Of a stretch of 64,000 bases of DNA, positions 9,315 to 20,086 are shown in pieces. A program made the position numbers and the translations under genes. The DNA comes from Microbacterium rhizomatis. Lineage in GTDB: Bacteria; Actinomycetota; Actinomycetes; Actinomycetales; Microbacteriaceae. Each line of letters starts with the position of its first letter. The first letter of the stretch is position 1. Where the stretch lies: contig NZ_VYSA01000001.1 of assembly GCF_008710745.1 (NCBI RefSeq), positions 1,736,001 to 1,800,000 of the forward strand. Reading direction: 5' to 3'. The notes beneath the pieces are model-generated. The model was not told where the DNA came from. It searched no databases and saw only the letters and a program-made list of their open reading frames with translations.

Positions 9315-9536
9315 CGTGTTGCACGACGGTCCTCTGGCCGAGGTGCGAGTGGCTGTGCCGGCCTCACGCTGGACTCGGAATTCGGTCCCGCGACATACAA
9401 CGCACTGCTGAACGCGCAGAGAGTCGAGGGTATCGGCGTCGACGGTGTGTACGGCTCTCAAAGCCGCTCGTACCTGAGATGGCCGAGCAGGACGACTTCT
9501 GGAAACTGCGCTCACGGCTACACCTTTGGACTGTGA
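9315..9536 (+). pseudogene. Fragment of a peptidoglycan-binding domain protein
   Basis: The frame opens after a stop at 9312-9314 and ends at TGA 9534-9536. It has no usable start codon before the homologous part. Within it, GLTLDSEFGPATYNALLNAQ is followed by GIGVDGVYGSQSRSYL. These are two half-copies of the PG_binding_1 pattern (DGxFGpaTxxAl). The upstream half of the domain and any signal peptide are missing, and the reading continues into unrelated sequence. I read it as the remnant of a secreted cell-wall-binding protein brought in with the neighbouring LCP gene. The rest of the 450-bp stretch 9167-9620 shows nothing else I can name. Confidence 0.5.
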
Positions 9537-9620
9537 GCATCTGCAGATCCCGTTCACGCCCGGCCGCCTCAGGCAAAGCGTCGCCCCCCTCACATCGATT
9601 GACATGAAGAGCACTCACAG

Positions 9621-10867
9621 ATGAAGTTGACGCGCCCCGTCCGCCGGCCACTCGCCCGCCACGGCCAGCTACCGAGTCCGGGTCCTGGACGGCAACTGCT
9701 CAAGCTCTTGGCGGTATCGGCGGCGGTTCTCGTCGTCTCGACGCTCGGCGTCGCAGGCTACGCAGCATACGATCTCACGGCGAGCTTCGCCCGCAATGAG
9801 ATCGCCTTCGTAGGCGAGAAGCCACTACCGCCCGACATCGGAGCGATCGAGGGGGGCGTCGACGTCCTTCTGATCGGTTCGGACGAATGCGAGAAGGATT
9901 GGGACTACCTCTTCGGGGATCGATGCTCGGATCCCGACGTCGGCGGGGCCCGCAACGACGTCACGATTCTTGCGCACATCTCGAATGGTCCCCGGCGAAT
10001 CACCGTTATCTCGTTCCCGCGAGACCTGATGATTCCAATCCCTCCCTGCACGAACGACCGCACGGGTGAGAATATCTCCGCCATGAGCAAGCAGATGCTC
10101 AATTCGACCTTGCAGGACGGCGGCGTTTCTTGCGTCGTGAAGACCGTGGAAGCGCTCAGTGGCGAGTCCATCGACATGGCCGCGAAGATCACTTGGGGCG
10201 GCGTCATCAACATCACAGACGCCATCGGCGGAATCGACGTCTGCGTTGAGAACGGGATCAACGATCCGCAAGCGGGACTTCACCTCCCCGCAGGCGTAAC
10301 CAACATACGAGGGGCGCAAGCGCTCGCGTTTCTGCGCACGCGTCACGGCGTCGGCGACGGAGGCGATCTGGCACGGATCTCGAACCAGCAGCAGTATTTC
10401 GCGCGACTTGCCCGAAAGATCGCCAGCCCCGAAGTCCTCTCGGACATGCCTACGCTGTACAGACTCGCGAAGACCGCCTGGATAACATCAGCCCGAGTCA
10501 GAACCTTGCCAATCCCTCGACGCTGATCCAGATCGCGCTCGCCGCGAAGAACGTTCCGTTCGATCAGGTCGTCTTCGTTCAATATCCGACCCTCCCCGAC
10601 GCTGACGACCCGAACCGTGTCGTACCGAACGAGGGCGCCGCTGATGAACTCTGGAGGGCACTCGCCGAGAATAAGGCACTCGAACTGAGCGGCGAGCCGA
10701 GCCCAGGCGACGGTGTCGACGTCGTTTCTCCTCGCGGGGAGCCCCCTGTCGACGCTTCCGCGTCGGCTGCGCCGACCGATGCATCCGGTGGCGTGCCGAT
10801 CGTGTTACCCCCGTCGATCACGGGCACGACCGCTGGACAACAGACCTGCTCCAACGGGAACGGCTGA
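9621..10867 (+). pseudogene. LytR-CpsA-Psr (LCP) family protein, frameshifted
   Basis: The first frame gives 301 codons and stops at 10526. From about 10478 the homologous reading continues in another frame (LDNISPSQNLANPSTLIQIA) to a TGA at 10865-10867. Restoring one C in the run at 10477-10478 joins both parts into about 415 aa. LCP proteins attach wall teichoic-acid-like or arabinogalactan-type polymers to peptidoglycan. Visible are an N-terminal membrane anchor (about residues 27-50), RNDVTILAH, the SFPRDL strand and the RTRHGVGDGGDLARISNQQQ arginine region. The C-terminal tail is a Ser/Pro-rich linker. Base composition is less GC-rich than its neighbours. A sequencing error in the short C run cannot be excluded. 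Confidence 0.75.
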
Positions 10868-10871
10868 CCGG

Positions 10872-10898
10872 CCTTTTCGGCTGAGCCCGGCCGGCGGG
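10872..10898. repeat. Right direct repeat bounding a 1.7-kb insertion
   Basis: 27 bp containing TTCGGCTGAGCCC then G then GCCGGCGGG. It matches the repeat at 9154-9180 at 25 of 27 positions and lies just after the broken LCP gene and just before the nucleosidase start. Removing one copy and the DNA between would leave the oxidoreductase stop about 33 bp from the nucleosidase GTG. Confidence 0.7.
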
Positions 10899-10911
10899 AG
10901 ACAATGGGCGG

Positions 10912-11469
10912 GTGAAACTTCTTGTCGCAGCCCTCGACGCCGAACTCGTCGCCTTCCCCTCCGAGATCGACGGCTTCGAAAGGCTCGTGACGGGTCCGGG
11001 GAAGCTTCAGGCGACCTATGCGCTCACGCGGGCGCTGGATGCGCGGACCTACGACGAGATCGTGGTCGTCGGCACCGCGGGCGCGATCGACGCGCGGCTC
11101 GAGGCATCCGTCTACGACGTCGATGCAGCCGTCCAGCACGATGTCACCGATATCGACGGGGTCGTCGGCCAGCATGTGTCACTGCCGATGCGGGTCGAAC
11201 TCGACCGCGACGGCGTCACGATCGCGACGGGCGACCACTTCGTCGACGACGCGGAGGCGGTGGAGAAGATCCTGCCGCTGGGCGCGAAGCTGGTCGACAT
11301 GGAGACCTATGCGTACGCGTGGGTCGCGCAGCAGTTCGGCGTCCCGATCCGCGTGCTCAAGTCGGTGTCGGACCGCGCGCAGGATGACGCCATCACCGAC
11401 TGGCGGGCAACCGTCGCCGCATGCAGCGCCGACCTGTGGGCGCGCATCCGCGCCGACTACGGGGTCTGA
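10912..11469 (+). CDS. Nucleoside phosphorylase / MTA-SAH nucleosidase-like protein
   Basis: 185 aa from GTG at 10912; GACAAT lies six bases before it, so the transcript may be leaderless. The fold pattern is that of the purine nucleoside phosphorylase/nucleosidase superfamily. It has an N-terminal strand MKLLVAALDAEL, then VVVGTAGAID, the substrate-binding VDMETYAYAWVAQQFGVP near residue 125 and VLKSVSDRA with the catalytic Asp. At 185 aa it is shorter than E. coli MtnN (232 aa) and lacks part of the N-terminal domain, as do several actinobacterial relatives. It probably cleaves a nucleoside such as methylthioadenosine or S-adenosylhomocysteine; the exact substrate is not readable from the sequence. 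Confidence 0.82.
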   Translation: MKLLVAALDAELVAFPSEIDGFERLVTGPGKLQATYALTRALDARTYDEIVVVGTAGAIDARLEASVYDVDAAVQHDVTDIDGVVGQHVSLPMRVELDRDGVTIATGDHFVDDAEAVEKILPLGAKLVDMETYAYAWVAQQFGVPIRVLKSVSDRAQDDAITDWRATVAACSADLWARIRADYGV

Positions 11470-11506
11470 TCGCCGAACCCGCCTGCGCGGGCGCCTCCTC
11501 AGGCCG

Positions 11507-13027
11507 TCAGGTCCGCGCCCGAGCCTGCGCGCGCGGCGCGCTGCGGCGCCGTGCCGACAGGTCCACCACCGCGACCACGAACGCGATCGACACGAACAGC
11601 GCCACGGCGATCATGCCGAAACCGTACGCGTCGTGGAAGACGACGGAATCCGAGCTGCTGCCGGGATCTTCGCGGTAGATCGTCGAATAGAAGAGCGCGA
11701 GCGCGACGGCGGTGCCCACGGCCGTGCCGATCCGCTGGCCGAGCTGGCCGACTGATCCGGCGAGCCCGCCCTGCTTGACCGGGATGTCGGCGAGCGTCAG
11801 CGTCTGGTTGGGCGCGATCACGAGGCCCCCACCGATCCCGCCGATCACCATTACAGCCGCCATGACGTACGCGGTGATCGCATCCGGTGCATACAGCGCC
11901 GCGATGGTCAGGCCCGCGACACACAGGAGGACGAGCGCGAGGCCCCATACGACGATCGGCCGCCCGAATCGGCTCACGAGGTTGCCGCCGTACCACGATG
12001 AGATGGCGCTCGAAAGGGCGAACCCGATCGTGACCATGCCGGCGAACACCGGGGGGATTCCGAGCCCGCTCTGCAAGTACAGCGTCGTGAGCAGAAACAT
12101 CGAGGGGAGGGCGGTGAAGTACGCAGACTGGATGATGGTTCCGTTGCGATACGACGAGACCCGGAAGAGCGAGAACGGGATCAACGGATTGCGACCGGAT
12201 GCCGTGTACCGCCGCTCCCACGCCACGAAGGCTCCCGCGAACAGCACGAACACGACCAGCAGCCACCAGCGCTGCGGGTTGTCGTCGGGCGACCCGGTGG
12301 TGAACAGGAACGGCCACATGAGAGCGAGCACGGTCACGGCGAACAGACCCACGCCGACCGGGTCGAGCTCGAGGGGTTTACGCGATCGCGTGCGTGTGGT
12401 CGGAAGCACCCAGATGGCCAGCGCGATCGCGATGAGCCCGAGGGGCAGATTCATCCAGAATATCCAGCGCCATCCGTCGGTCGGGCCGCCCAGAGCGATC
12501 ACGAGGCCGCCGAGTGTGGGGCCGAATGCGGTCGCGACGCCGATCGTCGCGCCGAACAGCCCGAACGCGCGACCGCGTTCCTTGCCCTGGAAGAGCTGCT
12601 GGATCAGCCCGAGCACCTGCGGCATCTGGATGCCGGCGGCCACACCCTGCACGAGGCGGGCGATCAGCAGAACGGTCGTGGTCGGCGCGATCGCGCACAC
12701 GAGGCTCGCGAGAGTGAAGAGCGAGAGGCCGACGATGAACAGCGTGCGGCGCGAGCGCTGGTCACCGAGGCGACCCATCGGCACGAGGAACAGCCCGAAG
12801 GTGAGCACGTAGCCCGAGACGATCAGCTGCAGCTCGGTCGACTGGGCACCGAGGGCGGCCTCGATCGATGGCAGTGCGACGTTCACCTTCGACAGGTCGA
12901 GGATCGTGATCGCCGCGACCGTGACGCAGACCCAGAACGCCCGCCACCGCCGGGCCGGACTCAGCTCGATCGTCAGGGTCTGAGGCTGCGCTGCGGATCT
13001 GGCGGTGGACTGCTTCGCATCGGACAT
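11507..13027 (-). CDS. MFS drug:H+ antiporter, DHA2 (14-TM) family
   Basis: 506 aa from ATG 13027. After a short cytoplasmic head the protein is almost wholly hydrophobic, with about 14 membrane segments. The DHA2 motif A region reads PMGRLGDQRSRRTLF and motif C lies at ATAFGPTLGGLVI. The family exports lipophilic drugs, dyes or signalling molecules with proton exchange. The C-terminal tail is short and Arg-rich. The gene converges with the nucleosidase (37 bp apart) and lies 47 bp downstream of sbcC on the same strand. No dedicated regulator is adjacent. The substrate is unknown. Confidence 0.9.
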   Translation of the reverse strand: MSDAKQSTARSAAQPQTLTIELSPARRWRAFWVCVTVAAITILDLSKVNVALPSIEAALGAQSTELQLIVSGYVLTFGLFLVPMGRLGDQRSRRTLFIVGLSLFTLASLVCAIAPTTTVLLIARLVQGVAAGIQMPQVLGLIQQLFQGKERGRAFGLFGATIGVATAFGPTLGGLVIALGGPTDGWRWIFWMNLPLGLIAIALAIWVLPTTRTRSRKPLELDPVGVGLFAVTVLALMWPFLFTTGSPDDNPQRWWLLVVFVLFAGAFVAWERRYTASGRNPLIPFSLFRVSSYRNGTIIQSAYFTALPSMFLLTTLYLQSGLGIPPVFAGMVTIGFALSSAISSWYGGNLVSRFGRPIVVWGLALVLLCVAGLTIAALYAPDAITAYVMAAVMVIGGIGGGLVIAPNQTLTLADIPVKQGGLAGSVGQLGQRIGTAVGTAVALALFYSTIYREDPGSSSDSVVFHDAYGFGMIAVALFVSIAFVVAVVDLSARRRSAPRAQARART

Positions 13028-13074
13028 CGGATCCAGGCTACTCGCGCGTCCAGACACGGGGGGCCGTGGCGGGG

Positions 13075-16071
<2,997 letters not shown>

Positions 16072-16099
16072 GGTCGCCGCCTTCGTGCGCGCAAAGCCC

Positions 16100-17254
16100 T
16101 CATGCGGTCAGCTCCGACACGCGCGCCTCTGCGACGGCCTCCTCGATGAGGGCCCGTTCGTCATCGTCCGGCCCCTGGCCCGCGCGGACGTGAGAGAGGA
16201 ACCGCTCGATCAGTTCGGGGTCGCTCGCGGCGTCTCGCACCCGCTCGGCATAGCTCGCGCGGTCGCCCGCCGGGGCGCCCTGCGGGTCGAGCTTGATGTT
16301 CGCGCACCACGCGAACCGCGTCTGGAGCTTGCGCATGGGATCGATCTGCGGGGTGGGATCGGTGAGGATCGCGCACACCCAGTCGTCGCGATGGGCTTCG
16401 TGGCCGGGGTCGGTCAGAAGCTCGTCGAGCGTGCCGCGCAGCGAGACCAGGCGCCGCGGTACGGGGAGCTCGAGCCAGCGCGCCGACGCGAGACCCCCGG
16501 CATCCAGCTCGACCAGCCACGACCCGCGCGGCTTGTCGGCCTCGCCGAAGCTGTAGTGCAGCGGCGCACCCGCGTAGCGGACGGCCTCGGCCAGCTGCTG
16601 GCGCCCGTGGATGTGGCCGAGGGCCGTGTAGTCCACGCCCTCGAACACCGAGACCGGGACGACGTCGAGGCCGCCCTGCTGAATGTCGCGCTCGAGCTGC
16701 GGGGTCGGCTCGACGCCCGCGGCGAAGCAGTGTGCGACGGCGACGGAGCGCCCCTCGCGCGACGCACGGTCGGCGCCGATGAGCGACATCGCGTGCGTGA
16801 GGGCATGCGCGTGCGTGCGCAGCTCGACACCGGGCCACACCGAGCGGACCATCGTGGGCTCGAGGTACGGGATGCCATAGAAGTGCACAGGCCCGTGGGC
16901 GTCTTCGATCGTGATCGGAGTACCTACGGACGCCGGGTCGGTTACGACGTGGATGCCCTCGCGTAGCAGCGCGGACTGGAAACCGAGCCGGGCGCTCGAG
17001 TCGTGGTTGCCCGAGGTGACGACGACCTGCGCACCGGCGTCACGGAGGGCGAGGAGGGCCTCGGTCAGGACGGGGAAGCACGCGGCCGCAGGCGTCGCCG
17101 AATCGAACACGTCGCCCGCGACGACCACGACGTCCACGTCGTTGTCACGGACCTGCGCGGCGAGCGCTGCGAGCACGCCGCGCAGCGCATCGAGCGTGGC
17201 GTGGCCGTGGAATGACCGCCCGATGTGCCAGTCCGAGGTGTGCAGGATGCGCAT
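16100..17254 (-). CDS. sbcD: Exonuclease subunit SbcD (Mre11-like nuclease)
   Basis: 384 aa if started at ATG 17254; a GTG two codons upstream (17260) is possible, but the family starts MRILHTSDWH. The metal-binding phosphodiesterase motifs are all present: HTSDWHIGR, VVVAGDVFDS, TSGNHDSSARLG, and later VAHCFAAG and GHIHGRQQ. These bind the two Mn ions of Mre11-type nucleases. The C-terminus holds the capping domain and the tail that contacts SbcC. It is the first gene of the sbcD-sbcC operon. Confidence 0.95.
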   Translation of the reverse strand: MRILHTSDWHIGRSFHGHATLDALRGVLAALAAQVRDNDVDVVVVAGDVFDSATPAAACFPVLTEALLALRDAGAQVVVTSGNHDSSARLGFQSALLREGIHVVTDPASVGTPITIEDAHGPVHFYGIPYLEPTMVRSVWPGVELRTHAHALTHAMSLIGADRASREGRSVAVAHCFAAGVEPTPQLERDIQQGGLDVVPVSVFEGVDYTALGHIHGRQQLAEAVRYAGAPLHYSFGEADKPRGSWLVELDAGGLASARWLELPVPRRLVSLRGTLDELLTDPGHEAHRDDWVCAILTDPTPQIDPMRKLQTRFAWCANIKLDPQGAPAGDRASYAERVRDAASDPELIERFLSHVRAGQGPDDDERALIEEAVAEARVSELTA

Positions 17255-17355
17255 GCTCACACCGTACGATCGACGCCCGACATCGCGGCTGAGGCGCCCG
17301 GGCGGTTCGCCGAGAGCGGATGCCGGGGGCCACGGTGGCGCGACCCCGCGTCAGT

Positions 17356-17640
17356 TCATGCGACGCGCGGAGCGTATCGTCCGGATGCCTCGGCGCGAGC
17401 ACGCGCCTTGGCCGCCTCCTCTTCGCGGTTCTTGGGCGGCGCGACGGCGACCAGATCCTGCAGCAGGTGCCCCGTGATATGTGCGATCTCGGCGACGGCG
17501 TGGTCGAACGCGGCCTGATTCGCCTTCGACGGCTTCGTGGTGCCCGCGATCTTGCGCACGTACTGGAGGGCGGCCGCGTGGATCTCGTCGTTCGTCGCGG
17601 CGGGCTCGAAGTTGTGGAGGGTGTGGATGTTCCGGCACAT
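17356..17640 (-). CDS. DUF2277 family protein
   Basis: 94 aa. The start MCRNIHTLHNFEPAAT is the hallmark of DUF2277, small soluble proteins of unknown function with conserved Cys-Arg-Asn and a His-Asn-Phe-Glu-Pro segment. The middle is helical with AALQYVRKIAGTTKPS, and the tail is charged (PPKNREEEAAKARARAEA). Length matches the family. It stands alone: sbcD lies downstream on the same strand, about 100 bp away, and a divergent hydrolase begins 50 bp from its start. Confidence 0.85.
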   Translation of the reverse strand: MCRNIHTLHNFEPAATNDEIHAAALQYVRKIAGTTKPSKANQAAFDHAVAEIAHITGHLLQDLVAVAPPKNREEEAAKARARAEASGRYAPRVA

Positions 17641-17690
17641 GCGTACGAGGGTACGCGCGCCGTTCGCCGACCGACAGGTACGCTCGCACG

Positions 17691-18461
17691 GTGGAAAACC
17701 CGACGCCCGTCACCGCGCCGGAGGGGACCCAGGCGTCCGTCACCCCTTTCGGTCACGGGGGAGCGACCCTCATCGCCGAGGAGTTCGGCGACGGCTCCCC
17801 CGCCTTCCTCCTCCTCCACGGCATCGGGATGGGACGCAGCGTGTTCGGCGACCTGGCGGCGCACCTGAGCGGTCACGGCAGGATCGTCGCCGTGGACCTG
17901 CCCGGCTACGGCGCGGCGCCCGAGCCGGTGCGGACTCTCACGATGGAACGGACCGCCGACCTGGTCGCGGCCTTCCTGCGTTCGAGTGCGATCGGGCCGG
18001 TCGTCGTGGTCGGGCACTCGATGGGCACACAGGTCGCCGCCGAACTCGCCGCGCGTCACCCCGCGCTCGTGGCCCGGCTCGTGCTGATCGCGCCGACGGT
18101 GAACATCCGCGAGCGCCGCGCATGGCGCCAGCTGCTCCGGCTCGCCCAGGATCTGGCGGTGGAGAGCCCTCGCGTGATCGCCATCGGGGCGAAGGAGTAC
18201 CTGCGGGCGGGCCCGCACCTGCGCCGCAAGCTCCGCGCGATGCTCGTGCACCGGCCCGAGGACGCGTATCCGCGTATCCACGCCCCGACACTCGTGCTGC
18301 GCGGTGCGCACGATTACGTGTCACCGCGCTCTTGGTGCCGTTTCGTCGTCGGCAGGCTCGCTGACCCCGAATTCGCCGAGATCGACGGACACGGACACGA
18401 GACGATGATCCGGGACGCCGGGCCGGCCGCCGCCCGCATCATCACCTTCGCAGGAGCCTGA
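17691..18461 (+). CDS. Alpha/beta-fold hydrolase
   Basis: 256 aa from GTG 17691; TACGCT ends six bases before it, so the message may be leaderless. The alpha/beta-hydrolase landmarks are clear: oxyanion strand LLLHGIGMGRSVF, nucleophile elbow GHSMGTQVAAE (Ser near residue 107), acid in LRGAHDYVSP and the catalytic His in IDGHGHETM. No lipobox, signal peptide or lid insertion is visible, so it is probably a cytoplasmic esterase or C-C hydrolase. The substrate is unknown. The gene ends four bases before a convergent small gene. Confidence 0.88.
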   Translation: MENPTPVTAPEGTQASVTPFGHGGATLIAEEFGDGSPAFLLLHGIGMGRSVFGDLAAHLSGHGRIVAVDLPGYGAAPEPVRTLTMERTADLVAAFLRSSAIGPVVVVGHSMGTQVAAELAARHPALVARLVLIAPTVNIRERRAWRQLLRLAQDLAVESPRVIAIGAKEYLRAGPHLRRKLRAMLVHRPEDAYPRIHAPTLVLRGAHDYVSPRSWCRFVVGRLADPEFAEIDGHGHETMIRDAGPAAARIITFAGA

Positions 18462-18465
18462 CGGC

Positions 18466-18774
18466 TCAGCCCGCGACCAGGCCTTCGGCGAACGACGCGA
18501 GCTCGTCCGCGGACGCCGGGATGCCGGCATCCTCGAATCGCTGTCTGAGCACCTCCGCGATGCGCGCGGCATCCTCGTCGCCCACGTCCACCCGCGTCTG
18601 GGCGAGGATGCCGTCGATCCGCTCCTGGTCGGTCACCGTATCGAGGTCCATCGCCGGTTCCGACTGCTCCCCGACGCCCGCAGAGGATGTGTCCGCATCG
18701 GTTCCCTGCACGACTGCTCCGCCGACGCCCGCATCGGGATGCACCGTCTCGGCCGCGTCATCCTGCCCGGTCAC
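18466..18774 (-). CDS. Small acidic hypothetical protein
   Basis: 102 aa. Residues 1-45 are a low-complexity Gly/Ala/Asp-rich stretch. The C-terminal half is a predicted helical domain (DQERIDGILAQTRVDVGDED then IAEVLRQRFEDAGIP). I know no named family. Its ATG overlaps the stop of the upstream gene as ATGA, so translation of the pair is probably coupled. No membrane segment or signal is seen. Confidence 0.75.
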   Translation of the reverse strand: MTGQDDAAETVHPDAGVGGAVVQGTDADTSSAGVGEQSEPAMDLDTVTDQERIDGILAQTRVDVGDEDAARIAEVLRQRFEDAGIPASADELASFAEGLVAG

Positions 18775-19049
18775 GGTGCCTCGTCGACGTCGGCGTCGGT
18801 GCGGAGGTCGGGGTCGACGCCCGCGCTCATGGCGGCATCCTCCACCGAGCCGTCCGATTCGTCGGAATCCGCCGTGGCGTCAGACCCTTCGGGTGTCAGC
18901 GGCGGAAGACCGGAACTGATCAGCGACGCCGACTCGATCGCATCCGCGTTCGCTGCGGCGGTTTCGCGGTCGGCGGCCTCTTCACTCTCCCAGCCACCCG
19001 GCGGGTCGGCGTCGATGACGCCCTCTGGTAGATCACGCTCGTTGCTCAT
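18771..19049 (-). CDS. Small acidic hypothetical protein
   Basis: 92 aa; the ATG at 19049 follows GAGAAGG, which decides the start over longer in-frame options. The sequence is strongly acidic and disorder-like: it opens MSNERDLPEGVIDADPPGGW and is dominated by Asp, Glu, Ser and Ala after residue 20. I do not recognise it. It overlaps the next gene by four bases, so the two small acidic proteins look like a translationally coupled pair. Confidence 0.7.
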   Translation of the reverse strand: MSNERDLPEGVIDADPPGGWESEEAADRETAAANADAIESASLISSGLPPLTPEGSDATADSDESDGSVEDAAMSAGVDPDLRTDADVDEAP

Positions 19050-19145
19050 GGCGCACCTTCTCTCTGTAACCAGGTTCGCGTGCGGGAGGCGCCAGCCCAA
19101 GGGGTTGACAGGGCGCTCCGCCCACCTCCTGAGTCGAGCGGGACG

Positions 19146-19577
19146 TCAGACCGGTGTCGAGCCGGACGGGGCACGGGATGCCGCATCCCGATCCCGTGCC
19201 ACCGCATCGCCGAGCAGCTGGCCGCCGCTGGTCAGCAGCGCCTTGCGCCACGGCAGGACCCCGTCGATCTCGATCTGGATCGACATCGACAGGACGGTCC
19301 GGATAAGGACGATGAGGCCGAGGATCGCCGCGTCCTCGAGCGAGGGCTTCGACGTGATCGTGCGGATCAGGTCCGCCGCGACCAGCACCTCCAGTCCGAG
19401 CAGGATGCCGGCGCCGAGCGTGTTGCGCAGCACCTCGTAGGCGGCTCGGCCGCCCTCGCGGCGTCGCAGCGCGCGATATCCCAGCACGAGGGCGATGACG
19501 AAGCCGACGATCATCGCGACCGCGCCGATCATCTCGAAGCCGATCGCGACCCCGACGAAGATCGCCTCGATGTCCAC
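19146..19577 (-). CDS. DUF1622 family membrane protein
   Basis: 143 aa with three hydrophobic segments: residues about 5-32 (VGVAIGFEMIGAVAMIVGFV), 52-70 around a Gly-rich turn (RNTLGAGILLGLEVLVAADL), and 82-100 (AAILGLIVLIRTVLSMSI). The pattern LGAGILLGLEVLVAADLIRT is the core of DUF1622, small inner-membrane proteins of unknown function. The C-terminus (residues 115-143) is hydrophilic. No operon partner is obvious; the GNAT gene ends the same-strand row 36 bp downstream. Confidence 0.87.
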   Translation of the reverse strand: MDIEAIFVGVAIGFEMIGAVAMIVGFVIALVLGYRALRRREGGRAAYEVLRNTLGAGILLGLEVLVAADLIRTITSKPSLEDAAILGLIVLIRTVLSMSIQIEIDGVLPWRKALLTSGGQLLGDAVARDRDAASRAPSGSTPV

Positions 19578-19612
19578 GACGTCAGTGTAGGGCGACGCCC
19601 CGGGGTGTGGGG

Positions 19613-19909
19613 TCAGTGGGCCTGGCGCTGGTGCAGAATGCCGGCGCGCTCAGGGTGCGCGGCGAACCAGTCGGCGACGTACCAGCAGACCGGGATGATC
19701 TCGCGGTCTCCGCGTGCCTCCAGCTCGGCGACGGCGCGCTCGGTGATCTCACCCGCATAGCCGTGGCCGCGGAAGGTCGGCACGGTGTACGCACGGGTCA
19801 TCGCGACGGTGCGCCCGTCGTCGCGGTAGTCGAGGATGCTCACGAGGTCGTCACCGCGGCGCAGCGCGTAGCGCGAAGCGTCCGGCTCGTTGGTGAAGGT
19901 CAGTTCCAC
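19613..19909 (-). CDS. Small GNAT-type N-acetyltransferase (COG2388 group)
   Basis: 98 aa from GTG 19909, placed there by the GGAGGG just upstream. The acetyl-CoA pyrophosphate loop reads TVPTFRGHGYAGEITE near residue 45, followed by AVAELEARGDREIIPVCWYV with the conserved Cys-Trp-Tyr of the short YjdJ/COG2388 acetyltransferases. The length matches this group, which lacks the outer strands of classical GNATs. The acceptor is unknown. Confidence 0.85.
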   Translation of the reverse strand: MELTFTNEPDASRYALRRGDDLVSILDYRDDGRTVAMTRAYTVPTFRGHGYAGEITERAVAELEARGDREIIPVCWYVADWFAAHPERAGILHQRQAH

Positions 19910-19980
19910 GCCCTCCAGCGTACGTCCGCCACGGCGTGTCGGCTCCGCGCGCCCCGCCGCGTCGCCGCTTCGCCGGGCCA

Positions 19981-20070
19981 CCCGAACATCTCGGAGGATG
20001 GATGAGGCTCCACGCCGCTCCCGGGTAGACAGGAGCCCCGTTCTGCACCACGCGTCCTTCCCGATGTCGG
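19981..20070. repeat. Inverted-repeat element, family A copy 2
   Basis: Left arm CGAACATCTCGGAGGATG at 19983-20000 differs from copies 1 and 3 at one base in the shared 17. The right arm, about 20053-20070, includes GTCCTTCCCGATGTCGG and pairs imperfectly. It lies just after the stop of the alpha-xylosidase gene, the same 3'-end position as the other copies. Confidence 0.5.
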
Positions 20071-20086
20071 GGGGCCCACGTATGGC

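Noticed and set aside
10470..10485. Programmed -1 frameshift in the LCP gene
   Set aside because: No slippery heptamer or downstream stem is apparent; a lost C in a short run explains the shift.
9154..10898. Attachment sites of an integrative element
   Set aside because: The direct repeats look like an integration footprint, but there is no tRNA target, integrase or transposase; reported only as a repeat-bounded insertion.
11478..11491. CCCGC-CTGC-GCGGG hairpin between the nucleosidase and MFS genes
   Set aside because: Only a 5-bp stem without a T-run; such hairpins are frequent by chance at this GC content.
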